A stretch of 64,000 nt of DNA from Poritiphilus flavus. Its GTDB lineage: Bacteria; Bacteroidota; Bacteroidia; Flavobacteriales; Flavobacteriaceae. The position numbers were made by a program, and so were the translations under genes. Below the pieces are notes generated by a model. The model searched no databases, was not told the origin of the DNA, and was given only the letters and a program-made list of their open reading frames with translations. The stretch spans positions 248,001 through 312,000 of the forward strand of contig NZ_WXYO01000001.1 of NCBI RefSeq assembly GCF_009901585.1. The letters run 5' to 3'. Below are positions 9,115 through 19,194 of the stretch, piece by piece (within the stretch, counting starts at the first letter, position 1; the number at the start of each line of letters is the position of its first letter).

Positions 9115-12100
9115 CTAAACCGTTAACAATTTTGAGGACTCTTCCAGAATAGCTTTCACTTCCGGTTTACAACTACCGCAACCTAAACCAGCACCGGTTT
9201 CGGAACAGAGTTTTGAAAAATCTCTACATCCGTTCTCTATGGAATCCTTAATATTTCCTTCCCCGACCTGGCTACAGGAACATACTAGTTTTCCTTTTAA
9301 AGGTTGCGTTTTGGGAGCTCCCCTAAGCAACTCATCGCGTTTTTCGGAGAGTTCAATCTCCTCTTCGATAAGTCTTTTAAACTCTGCGAACTCGCTTTTA
9401 TCACCCATCAAAATTGCCCCTTTAAGGGTATCATTCCTAACAATACACTTTTTGTAAAATCGCTTTCGGACATCCATCAGGATGATCTCCTCATAGCTAT
9501 CATCATTGGAGGGTACATTTACCATCCCTATACTGCAGAGATCAAGATTTTCGAACTTCAAAATATTCATCAGCACCGACCCACTATAGATACTTCCTAA
9601 ATCACCCAAAATAAAATTCGCGGCAATATCTGCCTGCTGTTCGGCTGCCGAAGTAATGCCGTAAAGGGAATTTTCAAATTCCGCTATTTCTCCCAGGGCA
9701 AAAACATCCTGATCGCTGGTCTGAAGATGGGAGTTTACCAAAACTCCTTTTCCTGTATGAAGGTTAGCCTGTTTTGCCAGTTCAATATTTGGCCGGGTTC
9801 CTATGGCGTACACAATGGCATTACAGCTAATAATCCGACCAGTTTTAAGATTGACCAACAAGGAATATTTTCGCTCTGCCTCTTCAAACACCGTACTAAC
9901 CTCATTGTCAAAATAAAGCTGTATACCCCTTTCGGTCACGTCCTCTGCCAGTAATTTGCTCGCCACAGCGTCTAGCTGCCTTTCCATTAGTCGTGGTGCA
10001 CGTTGTATTATGCTGATATTTACGTCAATTTTCTTTAGGGAAGCAGCCAGTTCCAGGCCCAGGAGTCCGCCCCCGACTATCACAACATGCTGTTCATGTG
10101 AGGGTAATCCTGTGGCTCGAAGATATTGCCTCAACCTGTCCGCATCCGTTCGTTCGCGCATTGTAAACCGGCCGGGAAGATCCATGCGAACGTCGTTTGG
10201 CACAAAAGCCCTGCTTCCTGTAGCCATGACCAGCAAATCGTAGGTATGCTTTTTGCCCTGATCGTCAAGCACGAATTTTTCTTCGGAATTGATCCCACTA
10301 ATTCCATTATTCGGGTACAGCCGTATATCAAGTTTCTCCAATTCTCCTTGCTTGAGTTTTAGAAGGGCCTCCCAGGGTAATTCCTCGTTTACGTATTCCG
10401 GCAATAAAACGCGGTTGTAAAACGGATAGGCTTCCCTGGAAAAAACGTGGAGCTCATCGTTTTCATTTTTTTCTCTATAGGCCTGGATAAACCTGTAGGA
10501 AGCGGCCCCTGCCCCGATGACAACAACCTTTTGCCTCGGTTTTTGGTACTTCTCTACCCTTACCGCACAATACTTGAAATCCGGTTCTTTGGAAATTGGG
10601 TCGATCAATTCACTGGTCAAATTATTAGCCCGACTAAAATCTTTGTTCAAGAGCTTTCCCCAATGCATAGGAAGAAAAACTACATTTTCCCGGATATCAA
10701 AGCTGATCTTTACTTTCACTCTCACACTACCCCTTCTGCTCGTAACATTGGCAAGATCTCCCTCTTTCAATCCATACAGCAAGGCATCCACCTTATTCAT
10801 TTCCAGAAAAGGCTCGGGAATATGGGTTGAAAGCCGTTTAACTTTACCGGTTTTAGTGCGGGTATGCCATTGGTCCCTTACCCTTCCGGTATTCAGTATA
10901 AGCGGATATTCCTCACTGGTGCGTTCACTCTGGTTTTCCAGTTTAGCTGGCGCGTTAAAATGTGCCTTGTTATCTACGGTATAGTATTGCTTATCCTGAA
11001 ACAACCTGGGTGTACCCGGGTGGGTCTTGTGTGGAACAGGCCATTGAAAACTCCCCTCCTTCTTTAGTCGTTCGTAGGAGAGTCCGGAGATATCTATATT
11101 GGTTCCTTTGGTCATCAGGCAGTATTCGTCATAAACCTCGCCTGCATTGTTGTAATCAAATCCGGGATAACCCATTTCCCGGGCAAAACGCCATAGGATC
11201 TCTACATCCGGAACGGCCTCCCCGGGAGGATCCAAAACCTTGGGCAGATAACTTATCCTTCGTTCGGAATTGGTCATGGTACCCTCTTTCTCAAGCCAGG
11301 CGGCCGCAGGCAACAACAAGTCTGCAAAATCTGTGGTTTCTGACTTATGAGATATATCCTGGACTACCACGAAGTTTGCTTTTCTCAGGGCTGCTTCGAT
11401 CTTATTGGAATTAGGCATACTTACCACCGGATTGGTACAAATGATCCAAACGGCCTTTAGGCTGCCATTTTCAAGTGCATCGAACATTTCTGTGGCTGTA
11501 AGACCCGCTTCTTTTTTGATCGGTTTACCTCCCCAAAACTCCTGTACCTCTTTCCTGTGCCGGTCGTTGCCAAGATCCCGGTGAGTTGCAAGCAAACTGG
11601 CCATACCTCCTACCTCTCTGCCACCCATGGCATTGGGTTGGCCTGTAAGTGAAAAAGGCCCGGAACCGGGTTTGCCGATTTGGCCGGTAAGCAGGGAAAG
11701 GTTGAGTAGTGATACATTTTTATCTACCCCAATGACACTTTGATTGAGGCCCATGGTCCACATACTGATGAATCCTTTGGCATTGCCAATGACTCCGGCG
11801 GCCGCTTTGATCTCGTCTACGGAAATGCCGCACTTTTTTGCAGCCTCGTTGAGAGACAATTCAAAAGCGCGCTTTTTGCAGGCTTCAAAATTCGAGGTAT
11901 ATCTTTTGATGAAAGCAAAGTCTATTTTCTTTCGCTCAATAAGCCTGCGAGCTATGGCATTGAACAATATAACGTCTGTTCCCGGTAGGATTTGTAAATG
12001 AATATCGGCCAGGGCACAGGTTTGTGTCTTTCGCGGATCCACGACGATGATCTTGACATCGGGGTTTTGCTCTTTGTGTTTTTCGATCCTGCGAAACAAA

Positions 12101-12648
12101 ATCGGGTGGCACCATGCCGGGTTGGCCCCGGCGATCAAAAAGCAGTCTGCAAGCTCAATGTCAGCATAAGCAATGGGTACCGCATCTTCGCCCAGGGTCT
12201 TTTTATAGCCTACCACTGCTGAACTCATACACAAGCGGGAATTGGTATCTATATTATTCGTCCCAATAAAGCCTTTCGTCAGTTTATTTGCCAGATAGTA
12301 CTCTTCCGTCAGGCACTGCCCGGACACATAAAATCCGACACTATCCGGGCCATGGTTTTCAATGATGCTTCTAAAAACGGCTGCGGCTCGCTTCAGTGCT
12401 GTATCCCAACCTACCTTTTGCAAGGGGTGATTCCTGCTCCACCGCATTTGCGGGAACAGTATACGATCACTGGTATCCTGAGCTACATAATTCAGGTTTT
12501 TACCCTTTGAACACAGCATCCCCCGGTTAACAGGATAGGTTTTATCACCCTCAACGGACAGAACACCTTTGGAATCCTTGTTAACGGTTATGCCGCAACC
12601 GACACCGCAATAAGAACATATGGTATTATGAGACTCTTTTCGCTGCAT
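9115..12648 (-). CDS. nasA: Assimilatory nitrate reductase fused to FAD/NAD(P) oxidoreductase and BFD-type [2Fe-2S] domains
   Basis: A 1177-residue cytoplasmic fusion. Residues 1-700 are a molybdopterin oxidoreductase of the NasA/NarB type, with N-terminal 4Fe-4S ligands C11, C14, C18 and C46 (CSYCGVGCG and MLCSKGK). From about residue 705 (KVVVIGAGAASYRF) to about 1110 there is a pyridine-nucleotide-disulphide-type FAD domain like that of NirB/NasB, with a second dinucleotide motif VIVGGGLLGLELA. The last 57 residues are a BFD-like domain with CSC and CGSC cysteine pairs. It reduces nitrate to nitrite, and the fused tail could take electrons from NAD(P)H without a separate NasB subunit. A TACGTA-box operator lies 49-64 bp upstream of the start codon, suggesting its own promoter inside the leftward arm. 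Confidence 0.93.
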   Translation of the reverse strand: MQRKESHNTICSYCGVGCGITVNKDSKGVLSVEGDKTYPVNRGMLCSKGKNLNYVAQDTSDRILFPQMRWSRNHPLQKVGWDTALKRAAAVFRSIIENHGPDSVGFYVSGQCLTEEYYLANKLTKGFIGTNNIDTNSRLCMSSAVVGYKKTLGEDAVPIAYADIELADCFLIAGANPAWCHPILFRRIEKHKEQNPDVKIIVVDPRKTQTCALADIHLQILPGTDVILFNAIARRLIERKKIDFAFIKRYTSNFEACKKRAFELSLNEAAKKCGISVDEIKAAAGVIGNAKGFISMWTMGLNQSVIGVDKNVSLLNLSLLTGQIGKPGSGPFSLTGQPNAMGGREVGGMASLLATHRDLGNDRHRKEVQEFWGGKPIKKEAGLTATEMFDALENGSLKAVWIICTNPVVSMPNSNKIEAALRKANFVVVQDISHKSETTDFADLLLPAAAWLEKEGTMTNSERRISYLPKVLDPPGEAVPDVEILWRFAREMGYPGFDYNNAGEVYDEYCLMTKGTNIDISGLSYERLKKEGSFQWPVPHKTHPGTPRLFQDKQYYTVDNKAHFNAPAKLENQSERTSEEYPLILNTGRVRDQWHTRTKTGKVKRLSTHIPEPFLEMNKVDALLYGLKEGDLANVTSRRGSVRVKVKISFDIRENVVFLPMHWGKLLNKDFSRANNLTSELIDPISKEPDFKYCAVRVEKYQKPRQKVVVIGAGAASYRFIQAYREKNENDELHVFSREAYPFYNRVLLPEYVNEELPWEALLKLKQGELEKLDIRLYPNNGISGINSEEKFVLDDQGKKHTYDLLVMATGSRAFVPNDVRMDLPGRFTMRERTDADRLRQYLRATGLPSHEQHVVIVGGGLLGLELAASLKKIDVNISIIQRAPRLMERQLDAVASKLLAEDVTERGIQLYFDNEVSTVFEEAERKYSLLVNLKTGRIISCNAIVYAIGTRPNIELAKQANLHTGKGVLVNSHLQTSDQDVFALGEIAEFENSLYGITSAAEQQADIAANFILGDLGSIYSGSVLMNILKFENLDLCSIGMVNVPSNDDSYEEIILMDVRKRFYKKCIVRNDTLKGAILMGDKSEFAEFKRLIEEEIELSEKRDELLRGAPKTQPLKGKLVCSCSQVGEGNIKDSIENGCRDFSKLCSETGAGLGCGSCKPEVKAILEESSKLLTV

Positions 12649-12696
12649 AAACTATGGGGTTAGCTCCAGGATATTCATGCAGGAAAATTAGATAAT

Positions 12697-12712
12697 TACG
12701 TATTAATACGTA
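12697..12712 (-). promoter_or_regulatory. Putative NarL-type operator upstream of nasA
   Basis: TACGTATTAATACGTA is a perfect 16-bp palindrome, two TACGTA boxes 4 bp apart, equivalent to heptamers in 7-2-7 arrangement. On the minus strand it is followed after 6 bp by TAATTTTC, a 7-of-8 match to the Bacteroidota -7 consensus TAnnTTTG. Near-identical arrays precede nrtA and nirB. Confidence 0.7.
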
Positions 12713-12782
12713 GTAAGAATATAGCAAAAGTGAAGCCTTAAATCGAAGGATTCACAATTATTTCCAGTAAAAATTACAAGGT

Positions 12783-13475
12783 TTAAATCTGTACCAGCTT
12801 GTATTCCCGCGCTTTATTGGAAAGGTCCATCAGGTTTTTAACACCCATTTTTTTCATAAGGTTGAAACGATGCGTCTCTATGGTACGCTTGCTATTTTGC
12901 ATCTTTTCCGATATCTCCTTGTTGGTATACCCGGCCAATACCAACTCCAGAACCTGCAGTTCCTTATTGGTCAGTCCGAAAGGAATATCCTTTGACTTCT
13001 TTAGGGGCTGATCCTTTGCCGGCGTATTTGGATTGAGCAGGTTGCTTACCAATACATCTGAGATATCCCCACTAAAATATTTACCACCATCATTTACGGT
13101 ATGAATAGCCTTGATAAATTCATTTTTATCGGTATCTTTTAAAAGGTAACCCCCGGCTCCTGCCTGAACCGATTTTAAAATGTATTCCTCGGAATCATGC
13201 ATTGAGAGTATAATGCACTTGGTGTTTTCATCCATTTCGGCATTCAGGCGTTCTACAGTTTCGATCCCTCCAAGTTCCGGCATACGAATATCAATAATGA
13301 GAATATCCGGGGACTTCTGCTCCACCATTTCCAGGGCCTCCAATCCGTTGGATGCCTCGCCAATAACCTCCAGATCGGATTCTTCTTCCAGCAAAGCCCT
13401 GATCCCATCCCGTACCAAAGAATGATCGTCTGCCAGGACTATGGAAATTGTATCGTGAAGTTCGGTTTCTTGCAT
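12783..13475 (-). CDS. NarL/LuxR-family response regulator of the nitrate island
   Basis: 230 residues: a receiver domain (about 10-130) with acidic pocket D16/D17, phospho-acceptor D62 in IIDIRMP, S91 and K113, then a LuxR-type helix-turn-helix (about 165-225; LTNKELQVLELVLAGYTNKEIS). All receiver residues needed for phosphorylation are present. It sits between the porin and nasA genes in the leftward arm. The only candidate partner kinase in the island is the NarX-like protein at 23828-25678, in the opposite arm. NarL-family regulators bind paired heptamers, which fits the TACGTA-N4-TACGTA arrays found at three promoters here. Direct binding is inference. Confidence 0.88.
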   Translation of the reverse strand: MQETELHDTISIVLADDHSLVRDGIRALLEEESDLEVIGEASNGLEALEMVEQKSPDILIIDIRMPELGGIETVERLNAEMDENTKCIILSMHDSEEYILKSVQAGAGGYLLKDTDKNEFIKAIHTVNDGGKYFSGDISDVLVSNLLNPNTPAKDQPLKKSKDIPFGLTNKELQVLELVLAGYTNKEISEKMQNSKRTIETHRFNLMKKMGVKNLMDLSNKAREYKLVQI

Positions 13476-13591
13476 AACACAAATGTAACCTAATTATCCA
13501 AATGCTTTATTTCCGGAATTCCAATAACCGATAAGGGCTGCTCCAACAATATCAGAACAACCCTATCGAAGCAAAGACCTTTTTTAAAAAA

Positions 13592-14890
13592 TTAGTCTGG
13601 TTTTGCTGTTGTAAAGAATTTAGGTTTGATGATAAGCATGGCCCATGCCCAATTTTGATTATCAGCCGCATCTGCCTCTGCCACTCCTTTTAGCTCATAC
13701 ATACCATCCGAAGGGAAAAGGTGTGAATATCCAATTTTCAAGGAATACCCTTTGAACTTCTGTGTAAATACCAAATCCACCTCAGTTCCCAGTGCGTTCT
13801 CACCACTGGGTAGATCCTGTTCTCCGCTAAAATTCAAAACCTTTGCGAATAAGGAAGATCTCTCACCGAGCTTAAAGTTGGCACTGGCGTGGATGTCAAA
13901 CAAACCAATGGAATTCACGTGATTACCTACGTAGAAGTAATCCATGAAACCGTTGAATTTGTGGTTGGTGCCGAAAGTTGGCAGGAAGGCTTCCGTTTTA
14001 TCCGCGGTATCCGCATCGTCACCACTGATCAGTTCAACCCCTATGCCCAGATTAACTGCAGCTGACGCCTTATAACTTAGATCAAGCCCCAAAAGGTAGG
14101 CGCCGTCCACATCCAATCCGGTAAAGAAGGACCCGGTTTGATAAAATGCATTGGCTGCTGCCCCAAAACTCCCTTTTTTGAAGTTAAGGTGGGTTCCCAG
14201 GGTGAAGGTACTGTTTACTCCATCTGCCTCACCTGCATCGTCAAAGTTCTGATATCCGTTGTTCACGGCTAAGAAGCTGGCGGAAAAGCCGGACCACTTT
14301 TGATTCAGATACAGGTATTGCATTGTTTTGTACTGAAAAGGATTACCCGCGGGATAGGCCGTACTCTGATTTTGAAAACCGAACAGCGGCCCCCCGTTTT
14401 CATCAAGATCCTGATTAAAGGCCAGGCCAAAGTCCATTATGAATTGTGCTCCCTTGTACTTTATCATCAGCAGATCATGATTGCGACCCTGTTGAGCCCA
14501 ATCCAGTCCGCCAAAAAACCTTTGATCATCGTAAGAGAGCACCTGTCTCCCCAGTTTTGTAGACCAGTTACCACCCAGTTTTAGTGAGGCCCATGCTTCA
14601 AAAACAGAAAAGGAATTATTGGCATCTATGGGTACGATCTGAGGGTTTTCTCCCCAAACCATGAGGTCCTGCAGACTTAGATAGACCTTAAAGGATTCTG
14701 TCTCAAAACCGGCATTCAGTCGTGCTCTGGTATTGATGGCAAAACCGGCATCGGCAGCGTCCGGAATCAATGTTTGAAATCCGTTACGATATTCTGTGCG
14801 GGGCCTGAACTGCCCGTCCAGGGTAAATTGCGCATTGGTAAATTGAATCGATAGGACAACTAGGATAAATAATTTGTAACCTTTCTTCAT
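13592..14890 (-). CDS. Outer-membrane beta-barrel porin, alginate-export-like family
   Basis: 432 residues with an N-terminal signal peptide (MKKGYKLFILVVLSIQFTNA, cleavage before QFTLDG). The rest alternates short amphipathic strands and loops with aromatic residues near strand ends, ending in MLIIKPKFFT-type strands, as expected for a barrel. The start (QFRPRTEYRNGF, then NTRARLNAGF) resembles the alginate_exp family, whose members also serve as channels for other anions. It lies 32 bp downstream of the second nitrate ABC ATPase gene and 117 bp upstream of the regulator on the same strand, so an outer-membrane route for nitrate is the likeliest role. The family is moderately certain; the substrate is inferred. 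Confidence 0.75.
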   Translation of the reverse strand: MKKGYKLFILVVLSIQFTNAQFTLDGQFRPRTEYRNGFQTLIPDAADAGFAINTRARLNAGFETESFKVYLSLQDLMVWGENPQIVPIDANNSFSVFEAWASLKLGGNWSTKLGRQVLSYDDQRFFGGLDWAQQGRNHDLLMIKYKGAQFIMDFGLAFNQDLDENGGPLFGFQNQSTAYPAGNPFQYKTMQYLYLNQKWSGFSASFLAVNNGYQNFDDAGEADGVNSTFTLGTHLNFKKGSFGAAANAFYQTGSFFTGLDVDGAYLLGLDLSYKASAAVNLGIGVELISGDDADTADKTEAFLPTFGTNHKFNGFMDYFYVGNHVNSIGLFDIHASANFKLGERSSLFAKVLNFSGEQDLPSGENALGTEVDLVFTQKFKGYSLKIGYSHLFPSDGMYELKGVAEADAADNQNWAWAMLIIKPKFFTTAKPD

Positions 14891-14922
14891 AATACAAAGT
14901 TTTTGCTGATTCTTCGTTATTG

Positions 14923-15750
14923 TTAGTGTTCTAAAAAGTCGATAAGGTGTTTGCGGTATTTGTAGTAATCTTCGTGTTCTAAAACGGATTTCCGCGTTCT
15001 TGGACGCTTAAAATCAATGGGTAAAACATCGCCAATCTTAGCCCGTGGTCCACTGGTCATCATAACCACCCGGTCTGCCAGAAAAATGGCTTCATCCACA
15101 TCGTGGGTGATCATTACAGCGGTGATCTTTTCCTTATTCCAAATCTCGATCAGAATGTCCTGCAACTCTCCACGGGTAAGCGAATCGAGCATCCCAAAAG
15201 GTTCATCCAGTAATAAGACCTTGGGTTTGATCGCAAAGGCCCTTGCAATGCCCACTCTTTGTTGCATCCCCTGCGATAATTCCGTTGCCTTTTTGTGAAA
15301 AGCCCCTTCGAGGCCAACCTTCTGCAGATAGTATTTCGCTATATCCTTACGTTGGGATTTACTGGCATGGGGGAAAACCCGGTTTACACCTAAAAGCACA
15401 TTTTGTAATGCTGTCATCCAGGGCATCAGGCTGGGCGACTGAAAAATGACCCCTCTGTCCGGGCCCGGACCTTTTATCGGATTCCCTAATACGGCTATTT
15501 TACCGGCAGATATGGGGTTGAGTCCGGCTATCATGGACAACATGGTCGTTTTTCCGCAGCCTGAGTGACCGATAATCGTCACAAACTCTTCCTTCAAGAT
15601 CTGAAGATTCAAATGTTCCAACACCACGTAGTCTCCTTTTGGCGTGGGATACACCTTTTTCAGATCTCGTAGATCCAGCATCACTTTGTCCGAAGGATAG
15701 ACTATTCCGTTGTGATGTGCTTCTTTTGTTTTGATTTGATCTATTACCAT
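14923..15750 (-). CDS. nrtD: Nitrate ABC transporter ATP-binding protein (NrtD-like)
   Basis: 275-residue ABC ATPase. Walker A is GHSGCGKTT (about 58-66), the signature [14 protein letters not shown], Walker [13 protein letters not shown], and the switch histidine is in MITHDVDEA. It groups by sequence with NrtD/TauB/SsuB importer ATPases and lacks the solute-binding extension found on cyanobacterial NrtC. A second, related ATPase gene lies 20 bp upstream, so the importer probably uses a heterodimer of ATPases. It energises uptake of nitrate (possibly nitrite) through the NrtB permease. Confidence 0.85.
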   Translation of the reverse strand: MVIDQIKTKEAHHNGIVYPSDKVMLDLRDLKKVYPTPKGDYVVLEHLNLQILKEEFVTIIGHSGCGKTTMLSMIAGLNPISAGKIAVLGNPIKGPGPDRGVIFQSPSLMPWMTALQNVLLGVNRVFPHASKSQRKDIAKYYLQKVGLEGAFHKKATELSQGMQQRVGIARAFAIKPKVLLLDEPFGMLDSLTRGELQDILIEIWNKEKITAVMITHDVDEAIFLADRVVMMTSGPRAKIGDVLPIDFKRPRTRKSVLEHEDYYKYRKHLIDFLEH

Positions 15751-15770
15751 AAGGCTTGTTTTTAATAGGC

Positions 15771-16610
15771 TTATGCCACAAAACTTTTAGGCGAGAGCTC
15801 CGGTAGCGCATATACTTTTCCGGATACTGTTTTGCGCTCTTCTCCTATACTCATCAGATATTCAATAATGGCATTCCTGGTCTTCTTGTAGAAGGGATTG
15901 TCATTTAGTTCGGTCTTGTCCCTGGGACGTTCTATGTCTATTTTGAATTCAGGACCCAAAGTAGCCCTGGGGCCGGGCCTTAGCGGGATTATCCGATCTG
16001 CCATATACAAACCTTCATCCACGTCATTGGTAATAAGCAGGGCAGTACGCCTGTCCTTGCTCCAGATCTTCAGGATCTCGTCCTGCAGATTTCCACGGGT
16101 CAGTGCATCCAGTGCTCCCAGAGGTTCATCCATAATGATCATCTCCGGATTCATAGAAAGCGCTCTCGCCACAGCGACCCTTTGTCGCATCCCACCGGAC
16201 AGTTCCTTAGGTCTTTTGCTTATGGCAGGTGTAAGTCCAACCATTTCCACGTATTGGGCGACCCTTTCCTTAACTGCTTTTCTCTTTTCATTCGGAAAGG
16301 CCTCCCTTACCGCCATACTTACATTCTGCCCGACGGTAAGCCAGGGCAGTAAGGAATAGTTTTGAAAGATCACCCCTCTCTCATGACTGGTCCCTGATAC
16401 TGCTTTACCTTTAAAAAGTATCTCCCCGCCTGTAGGTTTGAGTAAGCCATTGATAAGGTTAACGAGCGTTGTTTTACCGCTTCCGGTAAAGCCAACGATA
16501 GCCACGAATTCCCCTTCCTCTATGGACAGGTTGATATCGCTTAGCACCTCAGTGGCGTGCACTCCCTCGCCATAGGTTTTACACACGTTATTTAATTCTA
16601 AATAGGCCAT
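15771..16610 (-). CDS. Nitrate ABC transporter ATP-binding protein (NrtC/NrtD-like)
   Basis: 279-residue ABC ATPase with Walker [10 protein letters not shown], signature [14 protein letters not shown], Walker [13 protein letters not shown] and a D-loop. The usual switch histidine region reads [15 protein letters not shown], so the H-loop histidine is replaced by asparagine; the partner ATPase downstream keeps HDVDEA. In heterodimeric ABC ATPases one degenerate site is common, so this may be the non-hydrolysing partner. No NrtA-like C-terminal extension is present. It follows the permease gene by 12 bp and precedes the second ATPase by 20 bp. Confidence 0.85.
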   Translation of the reverse strand: MAYLELNNVCKTYGEGVHATEVLSDINLSIEEGEFVAIVGFTGSGKTTLVNLINGLLKPTGGEILFKGKAVSGTSHERGVIFQNYSLLPWLTVGQNVSMAVREAFPNEKRKAVKERVAQYVEMVGLTPAISKRPKELSGGMRQRVAVARALSMNPEMIIMDEPLGALDALTRGNLQDEILKIWSKDRRTALLITNDVDEGLYMADRIIPLRPGPRATLGPEFKIDIERPRDKTELNDNPFYKKTRNAIIEYLMSIGEERKTVSGKVYALPELSPKSFVA

Positions 16611-16622
16611 GATTTTGCGGTT

Positions 16623-17729
16623 TTAGGTGGCTGCATTTTTATTAAAGGACACCATATTCTGAATGGTAAGCATGATGCGATCCAATAAGAACCCTATGAT
16701 GCCTATCACAAACATGGCTACTATGATCTTTGAGTTGGAATCGTTAGCTCCATTTTGGAATTCTTCCCACACAAAGGAGCCAAGGCCGGGGCTCTGAGCC
16801 AACAGCTCAATGGCGATCAAAACCATCCAGGCTACCGAAAGCGTAATTCGCAAACCGGTGAAAATCAAAGGCAGCGATGAGGGCAGTATCACTTTGAATA
16901 CCTTCTGAAGCGGCTTTAGTTTTAATACCTTGGCAACATTGATGTAATCCTTATCTACCGATGATACCCCCATGGCAGTGTTCACGAGAGTTGCCCACAT
17001 GGCACATAATCCGACACTGATAAAGGAGATGATAAACGCGCTGTCCTGATTGGAATCCTTGGTCATGGTCTTAACGATCATGAACACCAGTAACAGCCAG
17101 ACTACCGGAGAAACCGGCTTAAATACCTGGATAAGCCAGTTAAAGGAGTTGCGCAAAGTTTGGCTCAATCCAATTACGATCCCAATAGGTACTGCTATCA
17201 TGAAAGCGAGCAGAAAACCCGCAAAGACCGTTTTCAGACTTGTAAAGATCTGATCCACAAAGGAAGGCCGGCCCGTATAGGTTATAGGATCCTTGCCCTC
17301 TGCTATGCGCTTTTCATTCAAGGCTGCGGTCTTATCCTTAAAAGCCAGCTTATCCGCACTGATCACCTGGTGATCCGCGATAAGGGTGTTGAAAGAATCC
17401 CATACCTGAGCCGGCGAAGGCAGGGTATTGGGCTGGCAGCTAATATCTCCCGAAGCTATACAGGCAGCCATACTGTCTGCCGCAGCCTGTCCCTGATCAG
17501 CCAGGGCCTTTTCTATTTTAAAATCAGCTTCAATATTGTAAAGCGACCTGGCTCCAACATGCCACAATCCAATAAAAAGCAGTATGGACAAAATGGGCAC
17601 GACCACTTTCTTAAATATGGTGTTTGGATTGAATTTCGGTGCTTTGATGTTTAACCTGGACACTAATATTTTTAGTGCACTACTGACTTTCAGATCTGCT
17701 GTTTTACTAACGGTCACGCTTTGCTTCAT
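16623..17729 (-). CDS. nrtB: Nitrate ABC transporter permease with an enlarged first periplasmic loop
   Basis: 368 residues, about 90 longer than usual NrtB proteins. The first membrane segment (about 46-60, VVVPILSILLFIGLW) is followed by a hydrophilic region of roughly 90 residues (about 67-157) with two cysteines (CIASGDISC) and the recognisable LPSPAQVW run. The core from about 158 has the remaining membrane helices and the EAA-type loop that contacts the ATPases (DKDYINVAKVLKLKPLQKVF). It forms the inner-membrane channel with NrtA and the two ATPases. The extra loop would face the periplasm and could contact NrtA. Confidence 0.87.
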   Translation of the reverse strand: MKQSVTVSKTADLKVSSALKILVSRLNIKAPKFNPNTIFKKVVVPILSILLFIGLWHVGARSLYNIEADFKIEKALADQGQAAADSMAACIASGDISCQPNTLPSPAQVWDSFNTLIADHQVISADKLAFKDKTAALNEKRIAEGKDPITYTGRPSFVDQIFTSLKTVFAGFLLAFMIAVPIGIVIGLSQTLRNSFNWLIQVFKPVSPVVWLLLVFMIVKTMTKDSNQDSAFIISFISVGLCAMWATLVNTAMGVSSVDKDYINVAKVLKLKPLQKVFKVILPSSLPLIFTGLRITLSVAWMVLIAIELLAQSPGLGSFVWEEFQNGANDSNSKIIVAMFVIGIIGFLLDRIMLTIQNMVSFNKNAAT

Positions 17730-17749
17730 GATATCAAATCTTTAAGGTT

Positions 17750-19138
17750 CTAGAGCTCGGTCTGGTCTTTATTGCCAATCTCAAAACTGTTGATATAACC
17801 AATAGGGTCCTTGGCATCAAAAGTGTTGCCATCTATAAAGTCCGAAGTAGCAGGCTTGTATCCATCAGTATCAGGTATATCGGATGCAGGGATATGCCCC
17901 TCGGTCACGAGCAGGTCTGCCGCTTTTTTCCAGATATCAGGCCGGTAAATATCCTTGATGGTTTCCTCGTACCAGCCCGCTGCTTTAGGCTCCGGGATCT
18001 GCCCCCATCTGCGCATTTGGGTAAGGAACCAAATACCATCTGAATAGAAGGGATAGGTGGCGTGATACTTGTAAAACACATTGAAATCAGGCATGGACCG
18101 CTTGTCTCCCTTTTCGAACTCAAAAGTTCCAGTCATGGAATTGGCCAGCACCACTTCATCGGCTCCTACATATTGAGGCATAGAAAGTATTTTTACCGCC
18201 TCGGCACGGTTTGATGGTTCATCCAACCATTTCCCGGCCCGTATCAATGCCTTGGTTACGGCTACAGCTGTATTGGGGTTTTCATCCACAAACTTTTTGG
18301 TCATTACGAATACTTTCTCCGGATTGTTCTTCCATATATCGTAATTGGTTGTAACCGGTACACCAATTCCTTTGAAGACCGCCTGCTGGTTCCAGGGTTC
18401 TCCCACACAGTAACCATAAATGGTTCCGGCTTCCAGGGTTGCAGGCATTTGAGGAGGTGGGGTTACTGAGAGCAATACCTCGGCATCTATTTGTCCCTGT
18501 ACATTATCCGAGGTGTACATTCCCGGATGTATTCCGGAAGCGGCCAGCCAGTAGCGGATCTCATAGTTATGGGTTGAAACAGGAAATACCATACCCATTT
18601 TAAAAGGTTTTCCGCTGTTCTTGTACTCGGATATAACCGGCTTCAGGGCATCAGCCTTGATAGGGTGAAGAGGTTTGCCATCTGCTCCCTTGGGTACGTT
18701 GGGTTTCATCTTAGACCATACATCATTGGAAACAGTAATGCCATTGCCGTTAAGGTCCATCGAAAACGGGGTAACGAGTTCTGCCTGTCTTCCAAAACCA
18801 GCTCCTGCCGCAATAGGCTGACCGGCCAACATATGTGAACCGTCCAGTTGTCCGTCAATTACCCGATCCAATACATTTTTCCAGTTGGATTGGGCTTCTA
18901 CGGAGACAAAAAGTCCCTCATCCTCAAAAAAGCCTTTTTCCTTGGCTATGGCTAAAGGAGCCATATCAGTAAGTTTGATAAAGCCAAAGGTCAATTGGGG
19001 TTTTTCAATTTCCAATGAAGTGCCGGGAATTTTTGCCTCTGCGGTTTCCGCTGATTTTTTTGCCTCCTTTCCACCACAGGCAGATAGGAAAACCATCACT
19101 AGAAGAAAACCGATTGATTTTTTAATTGTTGATTTCAT
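17750..19138 (-). CDS. nrtA: Nitrate ABC transporter substrate-binding lipoprotein
   Basis: 462 residues. The N-terminus is a lipoprotein signal ([21 protein letters not shown], lipobox LSAC with the modified cysteine at 21) followed by a charged linker. The rest matches NrtA/CmpA-type solute-binding proteins: [28 protein letters not shown] near residue 50, then the [19 protein letters not shown] run and [20 protein letters not shown]. It captures nitrate in the periplasm for NrtB and its ATPases. It is the first gene of the leftward arm; its upstream region carries a five-box TACGTA-type array. Confidence 0.9.
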   Translation of the reverse strand: MKSTIKKSIGFLLVMVFLSACGGKEAKKSAETAEAKIPGTSLEIEKPQLTFGFIKLTDMAPLAIAKEKGFFEDEGLFVSVEAQSNWKNVLDRVIDGQLDGSHMLAGQPIAAGAGFGRQAELVTPFSMDLNGNGITVSNDVWSKMKPNVPKGADGKPLHPIKADALKPVISEYKNSGKPFKMGMVFPVSTHNYEIRYWLAASGIHPGMYTSDNVQGQIDAEVLLSVTPPPQMPATLEAGTIYGYCVGEPWNQQAVFKGIGVPVTTNYDIWKNNPEKVFVMTKKFVDENPNTAVAVTKALIRAGKWLDEPSNRAEAVKILSMPQYVGADEVVLANSMTGTFEFEKGDKRSMPDFNVFYKYHATYPFYSDGIWFLTQMRRWGQIPEPKAAGWYEETIKDIYRPDIWKKAADLLVTEGHIPASDIPDTDGYKPATSDFIDGNTFDAKDPIGYINSFEIGNKDQTEL

Positions 19139-19194
19139 AATGAGATATGTTTTATAGTGAATTCCGAATTACGGGGTAAACATACATCATTTTT

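Noticed and set aside
10517-10984. 155-codon and neighbouring open frames opposite nasA
   Set aside because: They lie wholly inside a well-supported fusion gene and look like chance frames.
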